Source of the DNA: Myxococcales bacterium
Lineage (GTDB): Bacteria; Myxococcota_A; Polyangia; Polyangiales; Houyiibacteriaceae
Assembly: GCA_029863605.1 (NCBI GenBank)
Contig: JAOTVB010000010.1
Location: forward strand, 1-64,000
Length of the DNA stretch: 64,000 bases
Reading direction: 5' to 3'
A program made the position numbers and the translations under genes. Of the stretch, positions 1 through 8,624 are shown one piece after another. Every line of letters begins with the position of its first letter. Position 1 is the first letter of the stretch. The notes beneath the pieces are model-generated. The model saw only the letters and a program-made list of their open reading frames with translations, searched no databases and was not told the origin of the DNA.

Positions 1-1
1 C

Positions 2-208
2 GCGCACCGCCTCATGCGGGAGGGCAAAGTCCTAGGAGCACTCGAAGCCCATGGTGAGGCTGCGTGCCCGAACGACTTGGTCGCCCGGGCCTACGACGAC
101 ACGCCCGAGGCGCTTTGGCCTTTGGCGGTACGATCGCTCGAGGCGCACTTGATCAAGCTCGAACGGGAAGGGCGAATCACCCGCGAAGGCGATCGCTGGG
201 CCCCGTAA
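2..208 (+). CDS. MBL-fold hydrolase, C-terminal end (partial)
   Basis: Only the last 68 codons are in the window; the gene starts upstream. The fragment (HRLMREGKVLGALE..., then LVARAYDD and SLEAHLIKLEREGRI) matches the C-terminal winged-helix tail of metallo-beta-lactamase-fold hydrolases of the LACTB2/RNase-Z-like type, where a helix with REEKVL-like sequence is followed by an AHL-KLE-EGR segment. The catalytic metal-binding domain would lie before base 1 and cannot be checked. The stop is TAA at 206-208, and the next gene converges from the other strand. Confidence 0.7.
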   Translation, partial: AHRLMREGKVLGALEAHGEAACPNDLVARAYDDTPEALWPLAVRSLEAHLIKLEREGRITREGDRWAP

Positions 209-245
209 CTGCGTCGCTTGCGTCGTACACAGGCGAGGCCCCGTC

Positions 246-1199
246 TCACACGATCGAATTGAGCGACCAGTCGTAACGGTGATAGTCGAATCGAAAATCG
301 GCATCGAACGCGGCTCGCAGCGTGTCCCGCTGCCCTGGCGTCGCGTGGCTGAGCAAGAACGCCTGGATCCCGACCGGCCCGCCGAAATCGCTCTGATAGT
401 AGCGAAAGGTGATCGGCAAACGAACGACCCTTTTCCTATCGTCGACCTCGACATCGGCGGCGACGTAGCCCGAGGCCGCCAGGTCGAGCTGCCTGTGGAG
501 CTTGGCAGCGTCGTAGAATGCGACCGGGGGACAGCTCGTGGACGCGCATACCAGCGCCGCGTGAATTCTCGGATCGACCTCGGACGGGCAGAGAGAGAGC
601 CGAGGATCTTCGGCTGGAAACGGGCGTGCGCCGGTGGCTGGGTGGGGCGCGTTTCGCCGTAGCAGCCCGTTTTCGATCTCGTCGAGCGTCAGGACGAATC
701 CTCCGATGTCGTAGGCGACCGTCCCAAAGAACGAGGGAACCTCCATCACGGACTCGCGGATTTCGAGAGCCAGGACGCCGTGAATGGCGAGCACATTGTA
801 GATGTTGATCCAAAACGCCGTGCGCGCGTCGTCGTCACGGAGTTCGCCGAAATCGATCGCGCGAAGGAGCAAGCTCGTCTCCTGCATTCGGGCGAAAGCG
901 CCCGACTCCTTCAGCTTGGGGTAATCGACCTTCCCTGCATCATCGATCGCTTCGGCCTTGAGCTCGTTTCGGAGCGCCTGCAGCGCCTCGGCAACTTCGC
1001 TGGCGCCGACCTTTGCGTCCGGCGCTTGGGCCGCATTGAGCACTCGGCGCGAGAGCCACTGCTTCGGCATCAGACCCTTGGCGAGCTCTGCGGGGTTGCG
1101 GGCACGTCTCAAGATGTCTCCGGCATCCCGAAGATTTCGAAGCCATGAGCTCGGCACGTTCCTTAGACCGTACGGGCAAAGCCGGGCGCCGTCACTCAT
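246..1199 (-). CDS. DUF547 family protein
   Basis: 317 aa, of unknown biochemical function. The two family hallmarks are clear: AFWINIYNVLAIHG in the middle and HAALVCASTSCPPV further on, with the conserved cysteine pair CASTSC. I see no signal peptide or membrane segment. The longer reading frame continues upstream, but the first 79 codons are antisense-like and low-complexity, so I start at ATG 1199. That ATG overlaps the stop of the preceding carboxypeptidase-regulatory-like gene by 8 bases (ATGAGTGA), which implies translational coupling. DUF547 proteins are often linked to membrane or exported functions, but no activity should be assigned. Confidence 0.8.
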   Translation of the reverse strand: MSDGARLCPYGLRNVPSSWLRNLRDAGDILRRARNPAELAKGLMPKQWLSRRVLNAAQAPDAKVGASEVAEALQALRNELKAEAIDDAGKVDYPKLKESGAFARMQETSLLLRAIDFGELRDDDARTAFWINIYNVLAIHGVLALEIRESVMEVPSFFGTVAYDIGGFVLTLDEIENGLLRRNAPHPATGARPFPAEDPRLSLCPSEVDPRIHAALVCASTSCPPVAFYDAAKLHRQLDLAASGYVAADVEVDDRKRVVRLPITFRYYQSDFGGPVGIQAFLLSHATPGQRDTLRAAFDADFRFDYHRYDWSLNSIV

Positions 1200-3231
1200 C
1201 GAGATCGAGGCGCCCGGGGAGGCGAACGTAGGCACCCGGTGAGATTTCGTGCGGCCGGACCAGCACCGGAGCCGAAGACTCGCTCTCTCCGGTGTCCGGG
1301 TGACGCGCCGTGATCCAAACTGAGCCCGGAGTGACACCTCGGAGCCGGAACTGACCTCGGGAGTCGGTCGAAACCGCTTTCTTCCAGTCCGGAGGATCCT
1401 TCCAGGTGACCTCAGCGCCAGGAACCGGCTCCCCATAGGCGTCGAGGACCTCGCCTTCGACGGTGCCCCCGGGAAGCAGGCGCACCGCGGCGAGCTCCTG
1501 CGGACGGTCGACGTAGAGGGGCCGCTCCACCTCGATTCGCTGGTACTGCGGCTCGTAATCGGGATGAACGAAAGTGAGGTCGTAGATGCCGACCGGCGCC
1601 TGACGAAACACGAACCAGCCGTTGCGCGCCGTTTCAGTGGCGAGTGTCGTTGCGCCTTCGAGCTTTACGCGGACCCCTGAAAGCGGTTCGGCCGACCAAT
1701 CGTCGAGCACCAGACCTTGCAAGGTGAGGCCTGCCGTCAGAACCACCGAGATGCCGTTGGTCACTTCGACTTCGTCGAGTCGGGCGGCGCTATAGGCGGG
1801 GTGCTCGATCTGAAGGTCGTACGGGGGCTCTGGGAGCGCAGGCACCGCGAACGTACCATCTGACGCCGACTTGGCGCTCCTTCGAATCGACGCCGCCGCG
1901 CCCGGCGATGTCACGGTGATCAGGGCGCCCTCCACGCCGAACCCGTCCTCATCGAACACCCGTCCGCGCAATGTCTGGAGAGAGCTCGACAGGACCAACT
2001 CGACTTCCGCTCTTCGTTTGTCGCCGATCGAAACCCTTTGGCTTGCTGGGGGCAAGTCGTACGGGATCGCCGTAACTGTGACCTCGCCCCGCACTCCCCG
2101 AAACGCAAAGGTGCCGTCGTCGCTGGTGACAGTCATGCGCGGCAAGCGTTCGGTTGGGAGACGTAGCTCGACCGGGATGCCTTCGAGCCCGTCGCCCCGT
2201 GCGTCTCGTACTCGACCGCGCAGCTCAGCGCCTCGAAACATGACGATTTGGACGTCGGAGACCGTGGATCCGGGCCGCACGTCGATCTCTTTGGATTCGC
2301 TGGGTGCGTACGCCTCGTGCGTTGCGATGGCGGTGTAGGGCCCCGATCGCAATCTGGATAGGCGAAACGTGCCGTCGCTTCCTGTGAAAACTTGGTCGGC
2401 GAATGCGAGCTGACGGGACCCAGCGGCGGAGATGGCGGGGACCGGTCCAGCGGTCACCCCGAGCGAATCTGGCGCGAACGGCGACCCGGGAACCTTTTCG
2501 GTGCGACCATAAGCTCGAACCACCGCACCCTGAATTGGCTGCCCTTGACCGTCTACGACCCACCCCTCGACGGTTGCGGCTGGCTCGAGACGCACATCGA
2601 TCTCGGACTCATCGGACGAAGCGGCGTGGGGTCCGGATGCAACATACCCATCGGCCTCGACATACAGGCTGGTGTCGTCGCCGACGATGCCGGCGAGCGC
2701 GAACCGTCCCTCTGCATCACTCTGCACCGCGCGCGAGTACGCCCCCAAGATCCCAGTCGCGACGTTGACGCTCGCGCCGCGGATCGGTCGACCGGTGCTC
2801 GCGTCGACCACCCGCCCAGAAAGGTCCCATCCTTCGCCGAGGCGAAGCCCGAAAACTCGGCGCGCTCCAGGATCGAGGATCAGCCCCTCGAGCGGGGACG
2901 ATCCAAGGACGCCATGGGTCGCCCGAAGCTCGTAGATCCCTGCCGGGACGCCGGGCCAGTGAAAGCGCCCGTCCGCGCCGCTTCGAACGGACCGAGCCGG
3001 CCAAAAGCCGCTCCCCGCCAGCGAAACCTCCGCACCTCCAAGGGGCGCTCCATCTGGCCCGAAGACCCGTCCGGCCACTGTCGCCGATCCGCCGGGTGCG
3101 CGGGATCGCCCAGTGACGCCCCGGACGCTGGCCGACCGGTATGAGAGCGCATCTTCGTTCGGCGCATAAGTTCCTGGAATCACGAATGTTCCGAGCACCA
3201 ACAATCCAGTGATCGCGCCCGCCAGCCGCAT
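1192..3231 (-). CDS. Exported protein with ~7 carboxypeptidase-regulatory-like repeats
   Basis: 679 aa. An N-terminal hydrophobic segment (GAITGLLVLGTFVIPG) is followed by about seven copies of a beta-sandwich unit recognisable by G-V-D--G-P--GA-V, near residues 50, 135, 215, 330, 415, 500 and 585 (for example VAGRVFGPDGAPLGGAEVSL). This is the CarboxypepD_reg/prealbumin-like fold, usually used as a stalk or adhesion scaffold at the cell surface. No catalytic domain is visible. The start at ATG 3231 has a GGAGA ribosome site. Its stop overlaps the DUF547 start, so the two are probably co-expressed. The role is inferred from repeat architecture only. Confidence 0.75.
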   Translation of the reverse strand: MRLAGAITGLLVLGTFVIPGTYAPNEDALSYRSASVRGVTGRSRAPGGSATVAGRVFGPDGAPLGGAEVSLAGSGFWPARSVRSGADGRFHWPGVPAGIYELRATHGVLGSSPLEGLILDPGARRVFGLRLGEGWDLSGRVVDASTGRPIRGASVNVATGILGAYSRAVQSDAEGRFALAGIVGDDTSLYVEADGYVASGPHAASSDESEIDVRLEPAATVEGWVVDGQGQPIQGAVVRAYGRTEKVPGSPFAPDSLGVTAGPVPAISAAGSRQLAFADQVFTGSDGTFRLSRLRSGPYTAIATHEAYAPSESKEIDVRPGSTVSDVQIVMFRGAELRGRVRDARGDGLEGIPVELRLPTERLPRMTVTSDDGTFAFRGVRGEVTVTAIPYDLPPASQRVSIGDKRRAEVELVLSSSLQTLRGRVFDEDGFGVEGALITVTSPGAAASIRRSAKSASDGTFAVPALPEPPYDLQIEHPAYSAARLDEVEVTNGISVVLTAGLTLQGLVLDDWSAEPLSGVRVKLEGATTLATETARNGWFVFRQAPVGIYDLTFVHPDYEPQYQRIEVERPLYVDRPQELAAVRLLPGGTVEGEVLDAYGEPVPGAEVTWKDPPDWKKAVSTDSRGQFRLRGVTPGSVWITARHPDTGESESSAPVLVRPHEISPGAYVRLPGRLDLDE

Positions 3232-3278
3232 TCTCTCCGGTTTTATCGTCGTTTTCGTTCGCGCGCGAGGGCCGATTG

Positions 3279-3307
3279 TTGCGACGCTCGTCCGGCGGTG
3301 CTAAATC
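3279..3307 (+). promoter_or_regulatory. Possible sigma-70 promoter of rpmB
   Basis: TTGCGA (3279-3284) and TAAATC (3302-3307) are separated by 17 bases, 24 bases before the rpmB start. The -35 is a reasonable match, the -10 a weak one. It lies in the gap between divergent genes, where a promoter is expected. Confidence 0.3.
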
Positions 3308-3330
3308 GCGGCTCCCACCGGGAAGCAACC

Positions 3331-3522
3331 ATGGCCAAGACATGTGACTACTGCGGCAAAGGGCGTCACAAAGCCCACAAAGTGAGCCACTCCAACATCA
3401 AGACGAGGAAGTGGCAGCGTCCGAATTTGCAGTCGGTGCGCGCGATTGTGGGCGGCCAGGTGCGCAAGGTCTTTGCCTGCACGCGGTGCATCCGCTCGGG
3501 TAAGGTTGTCAAGGCCGCGTAG
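3331..3522 (+). CDS. rpmB: 50S ribosomal protein bL28
   Basis: 63 aa, normal for bL28. It begins MAKTCDYCGKG and contains SNIKTRKWQRPNLQ, typical of the family. Four cysteines (C5, C8, C50, C53) form two CxxC pairs, so this is the zinc-ribbon (C+) form of the protein. The start is ATG 3331 with GGAAG seven bases upstream; an in-frame upstream start at 3298 would add an untypical extension. An RluA-type pseudouridine synthase follows immediately, possibly overlapping its end, so the two translation-related genes are probably co-transcribed. Confidence 0.95.
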   Translation: MAKTCDYCGKGRHKAHKVSHSNIKTRKWQRPNLQSVRAIVGGQVRKVFACTRCIRSGKVVKAA

Positions 3523-4534
3523 AGGGCGCCGCGAGGTACCGCTTCCGCCAGGCTGCGATCCCTCCTCGATCCTTCTCGCGTTCCCCGTCGCTCCCGAGCA
3601 CGCTGGGCAGCGCCTCGACCTCTTCGTGCAGTCCCGAATCCCGCGCCTGTCTCGGACGCGCGCCCAAGAGATCGTGCGCAACTGCGCCTATCGACCGGAT
3701 GGCACCCGTAGGCGCCCGAGCGACCGCGTGCGAAACGGCGAGACGGTGCTCCTCGTCCGCCCCCAGTTCGAAGAGCCTCACGTGCCACTCTTCTTCGATG
3801 TCCTTTATGAGGACGCCGCAGTACTAGCCGTCGACAAGCCGGCCGGGCTGCCGGTTCACCCTTCCGCCACCTATCACAAGAATACGCTGACATTCTTGTT
3901 GCGTGAGCGCTTTGGAGAAGACCCACCACAGATCGCCCATCGGCTCGACCGGGAGACGAGCGGCGTTTTGTTATGCGCCCGGACTGCCGATGCCGAGCGC
4001 GCGCTCAAGAATGCGTTCGAGACGCGACGAGTGAGTAAGCGCTACCTGGCGATCGTCCGGGGTGTCATCCCGCAAGATGAAGGCCGCATCGAGCTTCCCA
4101 TCGACCAAGCCAAAGAGGGGCTGCACATTCTCATGGAGGTTACGCCAGCCGGGGAGGGCTGTGCTTCCGCCACTCGTTTTCGCGTCTTGGCACGAAGCAG
4201 CCACGCCACCCTCGTCGCACTGGCACCGGAGAGCGGCCGCCAGCATCAAATTCGGGTTCACCTCGGCGCGCTCGGGTTCCCGATCATCGGGGACAAGCTT
4301 TATGGTCCCGAAGGCGTCGAGCCTTTCCTGGACTACATCGACAACGGTATGACGGACGAGCTTTGTCAACGGCTCGGCCACCACCGACAAGCGCTTCATG
4401 CCTACGAGCTCACATTCGAACACCCGAGCACGGGCGACAATCTGACGCTGCACGCTCCGCTCCCAGATGATTTGATGGCCCTTTGGGGAGCTCCTCTAGA
4501 CGCCGCGGCTCTCGACTTGGTTGGGGCGTGCTAG
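3506..4534 (+). CDS. RluA-family RNA pseudouridine synthase
   Basis: About 342 aa. An S4-like RNA-binding region comes first (GQRLDLFVQSRIPRLSRTRAQEIV), then the catalytic domain with HRLDRETSGVLL, whose Asp is the family's nucleophile, and later ESGRQHQIRVHLGALG-PIIGDKLYG. It isomerises uridine to pseudouridine in rRNA or tRNA; which site (RluA-, RluC- or RluD-like) cannot be told. The start is uncertain: no ATG or GTG lies between the end of rpmB and the conserved region, so I use TTG 3506, which overlaps the end of rpmB by 17 bases. Initiation by coupling to rpmB is plausible. Confidence 0.85.
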   Translation: MSRPRRGRREVPLPPGCDPSSILLAFPVAPEHAGQRLDLFVQSRIPRLSRTRAQEIVRNCAYRPDGTRRRPSDRVRNGETVLLVRPQFEEPHVPLFFDVLYEDAAVLAVDKPAGLPVHPSATYHKNTLTFLLRERFGEDPPQIAHRLDRETSGVLLCARTADAERALKNAFETRRVSKRYLAIVRGVIPQDEGRIELPIDQAKEGLHILMEVTPAGEGCASATRFRVLARSSHATLVALAPESGRQHQIRVHLGALGFPIIGDKLYGPEGVEPFLDYIDNGMTDELCQRLGHHRQALHAYELTFEHPSTGDNLTLHAPLPDDLMALWGAPLDAAALDLVGAC

Positions 4535-4544
4535 GGTCCTGGCC

Positions 4545-5090
4545 ATGCGTGTTCTCGCCATGGGGGCTGTCTGCGCGCTGCTCGGCTGCGCGACAGGATC
4601 GTCGACTGTTTCGACCGTCGAGTTCGCGGCAGAAGACCGGTTTCTGTTCGACAACGCCGTCGACCTGGTCGACAAGCCCGCCATCGTCGAAAGTGAATGG
4701 CGCGGTGAGTTCGAACGCCGGGTTATTCGGGCGGACATCATCGCGGTGATCAAGATCGAATCGCTGAGCTCAGACGAAGACCGCCGAGGATCGAGCTACC
4801 GGCTCACGGCAAGAGTGATCGACCGGCTGAAGGGCCATTCCGCTCGCGAGCTCATCCTCCGCGCGCACGACGACCAGCCCGGTTTCCAAAGCGTGCGCGT
4901 CAACGAAGATCGACTCCTTCGGGACCCTTTCGTCGCGTTCATCAAGTGGGAGAACGACGCTGAAGCCGAACTCCCCGTGCCTAGATGGCACCTTTCCCCC
5001 GACTCTCCTGCGGTTCGGGACAAGGTCGCGTTTTTTTTGAGTCCCCCGTCCGGGGATGACCGAACCCGAGTCGAGGTTCTAGGGCCATGA
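4545..5090 (+). CDS. Lipoprotein of unknown function
   Basis: 181 aa. The N-terminus MRVLAMGAVCALLGCATG is a lipoprotein signal with lipobox ALLGC and lipidation at Cys15. The rest is soluble with no family I recognise; it holds a segment resembling a small beta-rich domain (VIRADIIAVIKIE...YRLTARVIDRLKG). ATG 4545 is chosen over TTG 4521 because only the former gives a proper signal peptide. An eight-T run at 5031-5038 lies inside the frame (Phe-Phe-Leu). It follows the pseudouridine synthase by 10 bases and is likely in the same transcript. Confidence 0.7.
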   Translation: MRVLAMGAVCALLGCATGSSTVSTVEFAAEDRFLFDNAVDLVDKPAIVESEWRGEFERRVIRADIIAVIKIESLSSDEDRRGSSYRLTARVIDRLKGHSARELILRAHDDQPGFQSVRVNEDRLLRDPFVAFIKWENDAEAELPVPRWHLSPDSPAVRDKVAFFLSPPSGDDRTRVEVLGP

Positions 5091-5147
5091 CCCGAGAGTT
5101 CGACGTAACCTCAGCTCGCGTCGTAGACTATGCGAGGAGTGACGCAA

Positions 5148-5678
5148 ATGCGTAATCGGCCCCTGGTCCCGTTGATCTTGTGGTTTGGCTTCTGGTCTGT
5201 CGCGTTCGGCGGTTGTGAAAGCAAAGCCCCGACCCCAAACGCTCACGCGCATCACGAACATGCCGATCATCAGGCGGTTCCTACGCGACCCGATGCCAAA
5301 CCGAACGAACCTACGGGGCCTCGCATCGAGACCGGTTCCTTTCTGCTCGAAGTCGCGTCGACTCAGCCCGAGTACGAGGTCGGCAAGGCGGGCGAGGTCG
5401 AGATCGAGATCGAAGGCCGCGGAGAGTGGCACGTCAATCAAGACTATCCGATCCGCGTTGATCTGGCGGCAGGCCCAGGTGCCGGCCTCCAACAACGAGA
5501 GCTCGTCAGAGGCGACGCCAAAGAGTTCAACGAAGACAAAGTTCGGTTCGTGGCCGCCCTCGAGCCCACGGAGGCCGGCGACCACGAAGTGAAGTGCGAC
5601 GTTTCGTTCGCGATGTGCACCGACGAAAACTGCGTGCTCGAAAAACGCACGGTCGCCATGCAGGTCAAGGTGGAATGA
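5148..5678 (+). CDS. Histidine-rich lipoprotein with DsbD-alpha-like end
   Basis: 176 aa. A signal peptide ends in FGGC (lipidated Cys23), followed by a histidine-rich stretch (HAHHEHADHQ) that could bind a metal. The body is a beta-sandwich-like domain ending in CDVSFAMCTDENCVLEKRTV, which resembles the end of the N-terminal periplasmic domain of DsbD-type thiol reductases, where a C-x5-C pair precedes a K/R-T-V strand. ATG 5148 is preferred over 5130 because GGAG lies at the right distance. It ends one base before the prkA start, so the two may be coupled. The exact function is unknown. Confidence 0.65.
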   Translation: MRNRPLVPLILWFGFWSVAFGGCESKAPTPNAHAHHEHADHQAVPTRPDAKPNEPTGPRIETGSFLLEVASTQPEYEVGKAGEVEIEIEGRGEWHVNQDYPIRVDLAAGPGAGLQQRELVRGDAKEFNEDKVRFVAALEPTEAGDHEVKCDVSFAMCTDENCVLEKRTVAMQVKVE

Positions 5679-5679
5679 C

Positions 5680-7929
5680 ATGAGCGAGGGGGGACCCAAG
5701 GCCGTATTGGAGACGATTCGTGAGGAGGTCAAAGCGCGGTTCGAGGCCCAGAAGAGGGTCCTCTCCTTCGCAGAGTACCTCGAGCTCGTTCAACAACACC
5801 CCCGTCGATATACGCGCGACGCGGCACGTTACCTCAAAGACTGCATGGACTTCTACGGGGTCTACCAGGTCGAGCGTCCCACAGGAACCGTGAAGCGCTG
5901 GGAGGTCTTCGACCTCGACTTTGGTACCGAGAACAGTGGGCACCAGGCCGAGCTCAAGATGCGCGACCGGTTGGCCGGTCACGAAGCGACGCAGGAAGCG
6001 TTCTATCGTGTGCTCGACGGATTCGAGCGAGAGGGGCGCGCGAACAGGCTAGTCCTCTTGCACGGCCCGAACGGGAGCGCGAAGTCGACGTTCGCAGCGT
6101 GCTTGATGCGGGGCCTCGAAGCCTATTCCGATACCGATGATGGAGCGCTCTACAGGTTTTCGTGGATCTTCCCGCGGATGCGAGAGGGGTCTGGCATCGG
6201 TTTCAGCACGTCGTCGGACGAGCTCGGCCAGGGAGACACGTTCGCGCATCTGCCCGAAGAGAGAATCACCGCCAAGCTGCAGAGCTCTGTTCGTGAGCAC
6301 CCGTTGCTACTCTTGCCGCGTGACGTTCGGCAGCGCCTGATCGCCGACGCCTATGCCTCTGCTCGGGTTTCCGAGGCCGCCCCGGACTGGGTCTGGACGA
6401 GCCAGCTCGCCCGAAAGAACCAACAGATCTTTCAGGCTCTTCTCACCGCGTATCGAGGTGATCTCGATCGTGTCCTTGCCCACATTCAGGTCGAGCGCTT
6501 CTACATTTCGCGACGCTATCGGGTCGGTGCGGTCACGATCGGGCCGCAAATGTCGGTCGATGCTTCAGAGCGTCAAATCACGGCCGACCGATCGATCGAA
6601 TCGCTTCCGGCCTCATTGAGCGCGCTTACACTGTTCGAGCCTTTCGGTGAGCTGGTGGACGCCTCGGGTGGCATCGTGGAGTACAGCGATCTGCTCAAAC
6701 GACCGTTGGACGCATGGAAGTATCTCCTGCTGGCGATCGAGAACGGCGAGGTCTCGCTCACTATGTCGAATCTGCCGATCAACGCGGTGATGCTAGCCAG
6801 CTCAAACGAGCTTCACCTGAGCGCGTTTCGACAGCACCCGGAGTACAATTCTTTTCGCGGACGCATCGTTCGCATCCGGATGTCGTACCTCTTGGATGTC
6901 CATTGCGAGCAAGAGATCTACGACGGCCAGATCGTCCCTCAGATACCAAGACACGTCGCGCCGCACACGACGTACGTGGCGGGGCTTTGGGCTGTCTTGA
7001 CCCGGCTTCACCGACCTGACGCGGATCGGTTTTCCGATAGCGACCTCGGAACCATCGCTGCATCCCTGTCGCCGATGGAAAAAGCGGACCTTCTTGCCGA
7101 CGGGATCGTCCCCGCGCGCTTCGAAGCCGATCAAGCCAAGATCCTGAGGGGGGGTGCTGCCGAAATCGCGCTCGAGGGGGCAAACGCGTCGGAGTACGAG
7201 GGGCTGAGCGGGGCCTCGCCGCGCGAGATCCGAATGCTCCTCCTCGACGCCGCCTCGGACGACACAGCCCCGTGCGTATCTCCGGTTGACTTCCTGAGCC
7301 GCCTCGAGGAATTCTGCGAGCGAGACGACTACGATTTCTTGAAGGAACAGAACGATGGCCTCTACCGCGACCATCGGGCTTTCATAGAAGCCGTTCGACA
7401 ACGGTGGCTCGACATCGTCGAGAGCGAGCTACGCACCGCGAGCGGCCTGATCGACGAGCACAGCCATCTTGGGCTCTTCGATCGCTACGTCACCCATGTC
7501 TCGCATTCGGTCAAGCAAGAGCGGGTTCACAATCCCGTCACCGGTCAGGACGAAGACCCTGACGTCGAGCTGATGAACCGGGTCGAAGACAAGCTCGACG
7601 TCGACAACTCGAAGGTGTTTCGGGACGACCTGCTGGGCGCCATTGCCGCCTGGGCGATCGATCATCCCGATCAGGAGGTCGACTACGAGCGGCTGTTCCC
7701 GAGGTATCTCGAGCAATTGCGGCAAGCGTACTTCGACGAGCGTCGGGGCCAAATCGGGGACATTGGACGAGCTGTCGTCGCGCTTCTCGAAGAGGACGAC
7801 ACGTTGGAGTCCGATCTTCGTGAGAGCGCGCAGCAGGCGCTCAACGTGTTGACCACCCGCTACGGTTACGAAAAGTCGAGCGCTAAGGTCGCCTTAGGCG
7901 CTCTGGTGGCGGCGCGATACCGTGATTGA
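5680..7929 (+). CDS. prkA: PrkA family AAA+ serine protein kinase
   Basis: 749 aa, somewhat longer than typical PrkA/YeaG proteins (about 640-690). The N-terminal AAA domain has ARYLKDCMDFYG and the Walker A sequence HGPNGSAKST at residues 128-137; downstream come the family blocks LLLLPRDVRQRL, GGIVEYSDLLKRPLDAWKYLL and MLASSNELHLSAFRQHPEYN. The C-terminal half carries the PrkA domain (HNPVTGQDEDPD...). PrkA has been described as a Ser/Thr kinase acting in sporulation or stress; its activity is debated. The usual companions (YeaH/DUF444 and SpoVR) are not next to it here: the V-ATPase operon converges from the other side. Confidence 0.9.
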   Translation: MSEGGPKAVLETIREEVKARFEAQKRVLSFAEYLELVQQHPRRYTRDAARYLKDCMDFYGVYQVERPTGTVKRWEVFDLDFGTENSGHQAELKMRDRLAGHEATQEAFYRVLDGFEREGRANRLVLLHGPNGSAKSTFAACLMRGLEAYSDTDDGALYRFSWIFPRMREGSGIGFSTSSDELGQGDTFAHLPEERITAKLQSSVREHPLLLLPRDVRQRLIADAYASARVSEAAPDWVWTSQLARKNQQIFQALLTAYRGDLDRVLAHIQVERFYISRRYRVGAVTIGPQMSVDASERQITADRSIESLPASLSALTLFEPFGELVDASGGIVEYSDLLKRPLDAWKYLLLAIENGEVSLTMSNLPINAVMLASSNELHLSAFRQHPEYNSFRGRIVRIRMSYLLDVHCEQEIYDGQIVPQIPRHVAPHTTYVAGLWAVLTRLHRPDADRFSDSDLGTIAASLSPMEKADLLADGIVPARFEADQAKILRGGAAEIALEGANASEYEGLSGASPREIRMLLLDAASDDTAPCVSPVDFLSRLEEFCERDDYDFLKEQNDGLYRDHRAFIEAVRQRWLDIVESELRTASGLIDEHSHLGLFDRYVTHVSHSVKQERVHNPVTGQDEDPDVELMNRVEDKLDVDNSKVFRDDLLGAIAAWAIDHPDQEVDYERLFPRYLEQLRQAYFDERRGQIGDIGRAVVALLEEDDTLESDLRESAQQALNVLTTRYGYEKSSAKVALGALVAARYRD

Positions 7930-7988
7930 GGCGGCTCTTGTCCCTAGCCTGGAGGAACCCTTCGGGGCAGGACATGCACGCCCGCCGC

Positions 7989-8624
7989 TCACCTGTCTTG
8001 TTTCATACGCCTGAGGACGTGGCGGAGTCGCGACCGTTCGTCACGCTCCCGCTCCTCGAGCATTCCACGAAGCGCGTGGAGCTCCGCGGTCAAGGCCGGT
8101 TCGACCCGAAGCTGCAACGTGTTCACCTGCCGAGTGGTTTTACTGAGAGCTACCCCGAGGCGTCGAACCAACTGTTCCTTTGGAAGTGAGTCCAAGACGA
8201 GCTCGACCAGTAGCTCGAACTCGGCGGCCGTTCTCGCCGCTGCCGGACCGACAGATGCCGCCGCCGTCTCCCGACCGGCGAGTGTACGGCGGATGGGGTC
8301 GTGCGAGAGGATGGTCGGCACGGGAATCCCCCAGATTTGCTTCTGCTCGAGCTCGATCATGATCTCGCGTTTCGGCCAAGCGTAGGCCCGCAAAGCCACC
8401 TCGCCCCGTGCCGCCAGCGCCTGAAGGAGTGTGGCGTACGCTTGGCTTGCGTGGTCTTCGACCTGCTGGCGAGCATCCAGTGCGGGTCGCGCGCTGCGAA
8501 AGAGCTCGCCGATCAGAGCTTCGCGTTTCCGGTTGAGCAACTCACGCCCTTTCTGAACACGCCCAAGTCTCGCGCTGGCGCGCACCAGGCCCGATCGGGT
8601 CGGGGGTACGCTTCGGACGCTCAC
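7989..8624 (-). CDS. atpD: V/A-type ATPase subunit D
   Basis: 211 aa, standard for subunit D, the coiled-coil central stalk of the rotary ATPase. It starts with PPTRSGLVRASARLGRVQKGRELLNRKREALIGEL, the conserved N-terminal helix, and ends with another long basic helix. It is the last gene of the operon; its ATG overlaps the subunit B stop by four bases (ATGA). It connects the A3B3 head to the membrane ring. Confidence 0.92.
   Translation of the reverse strand: MSVRSVPPTRSGLVRASARLGRVQKGRELLNRKREALIGELFRSARPALDARQQVEDHASQAYATLLQALAARGEVALRAYAWPKREIMIELEQKQIWGIPVPTILSHDPIRRTLAGRETAAASVGPAAARTAAEFELLVELVLDSLPKEQLVRRLGVALSKTTRQVNTLQLRVEPALTAELHALRGMLEERERDERSRLRHVLRRMKQDR

Noticed and set aside
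5031-5038. Eight-T run inside the lipoprotein gene as a programmed slippage site
   Set aside because: Shifted frames end soon after and no alternative product is evident, so the run is probably only Phe-Phe-Leu codons.
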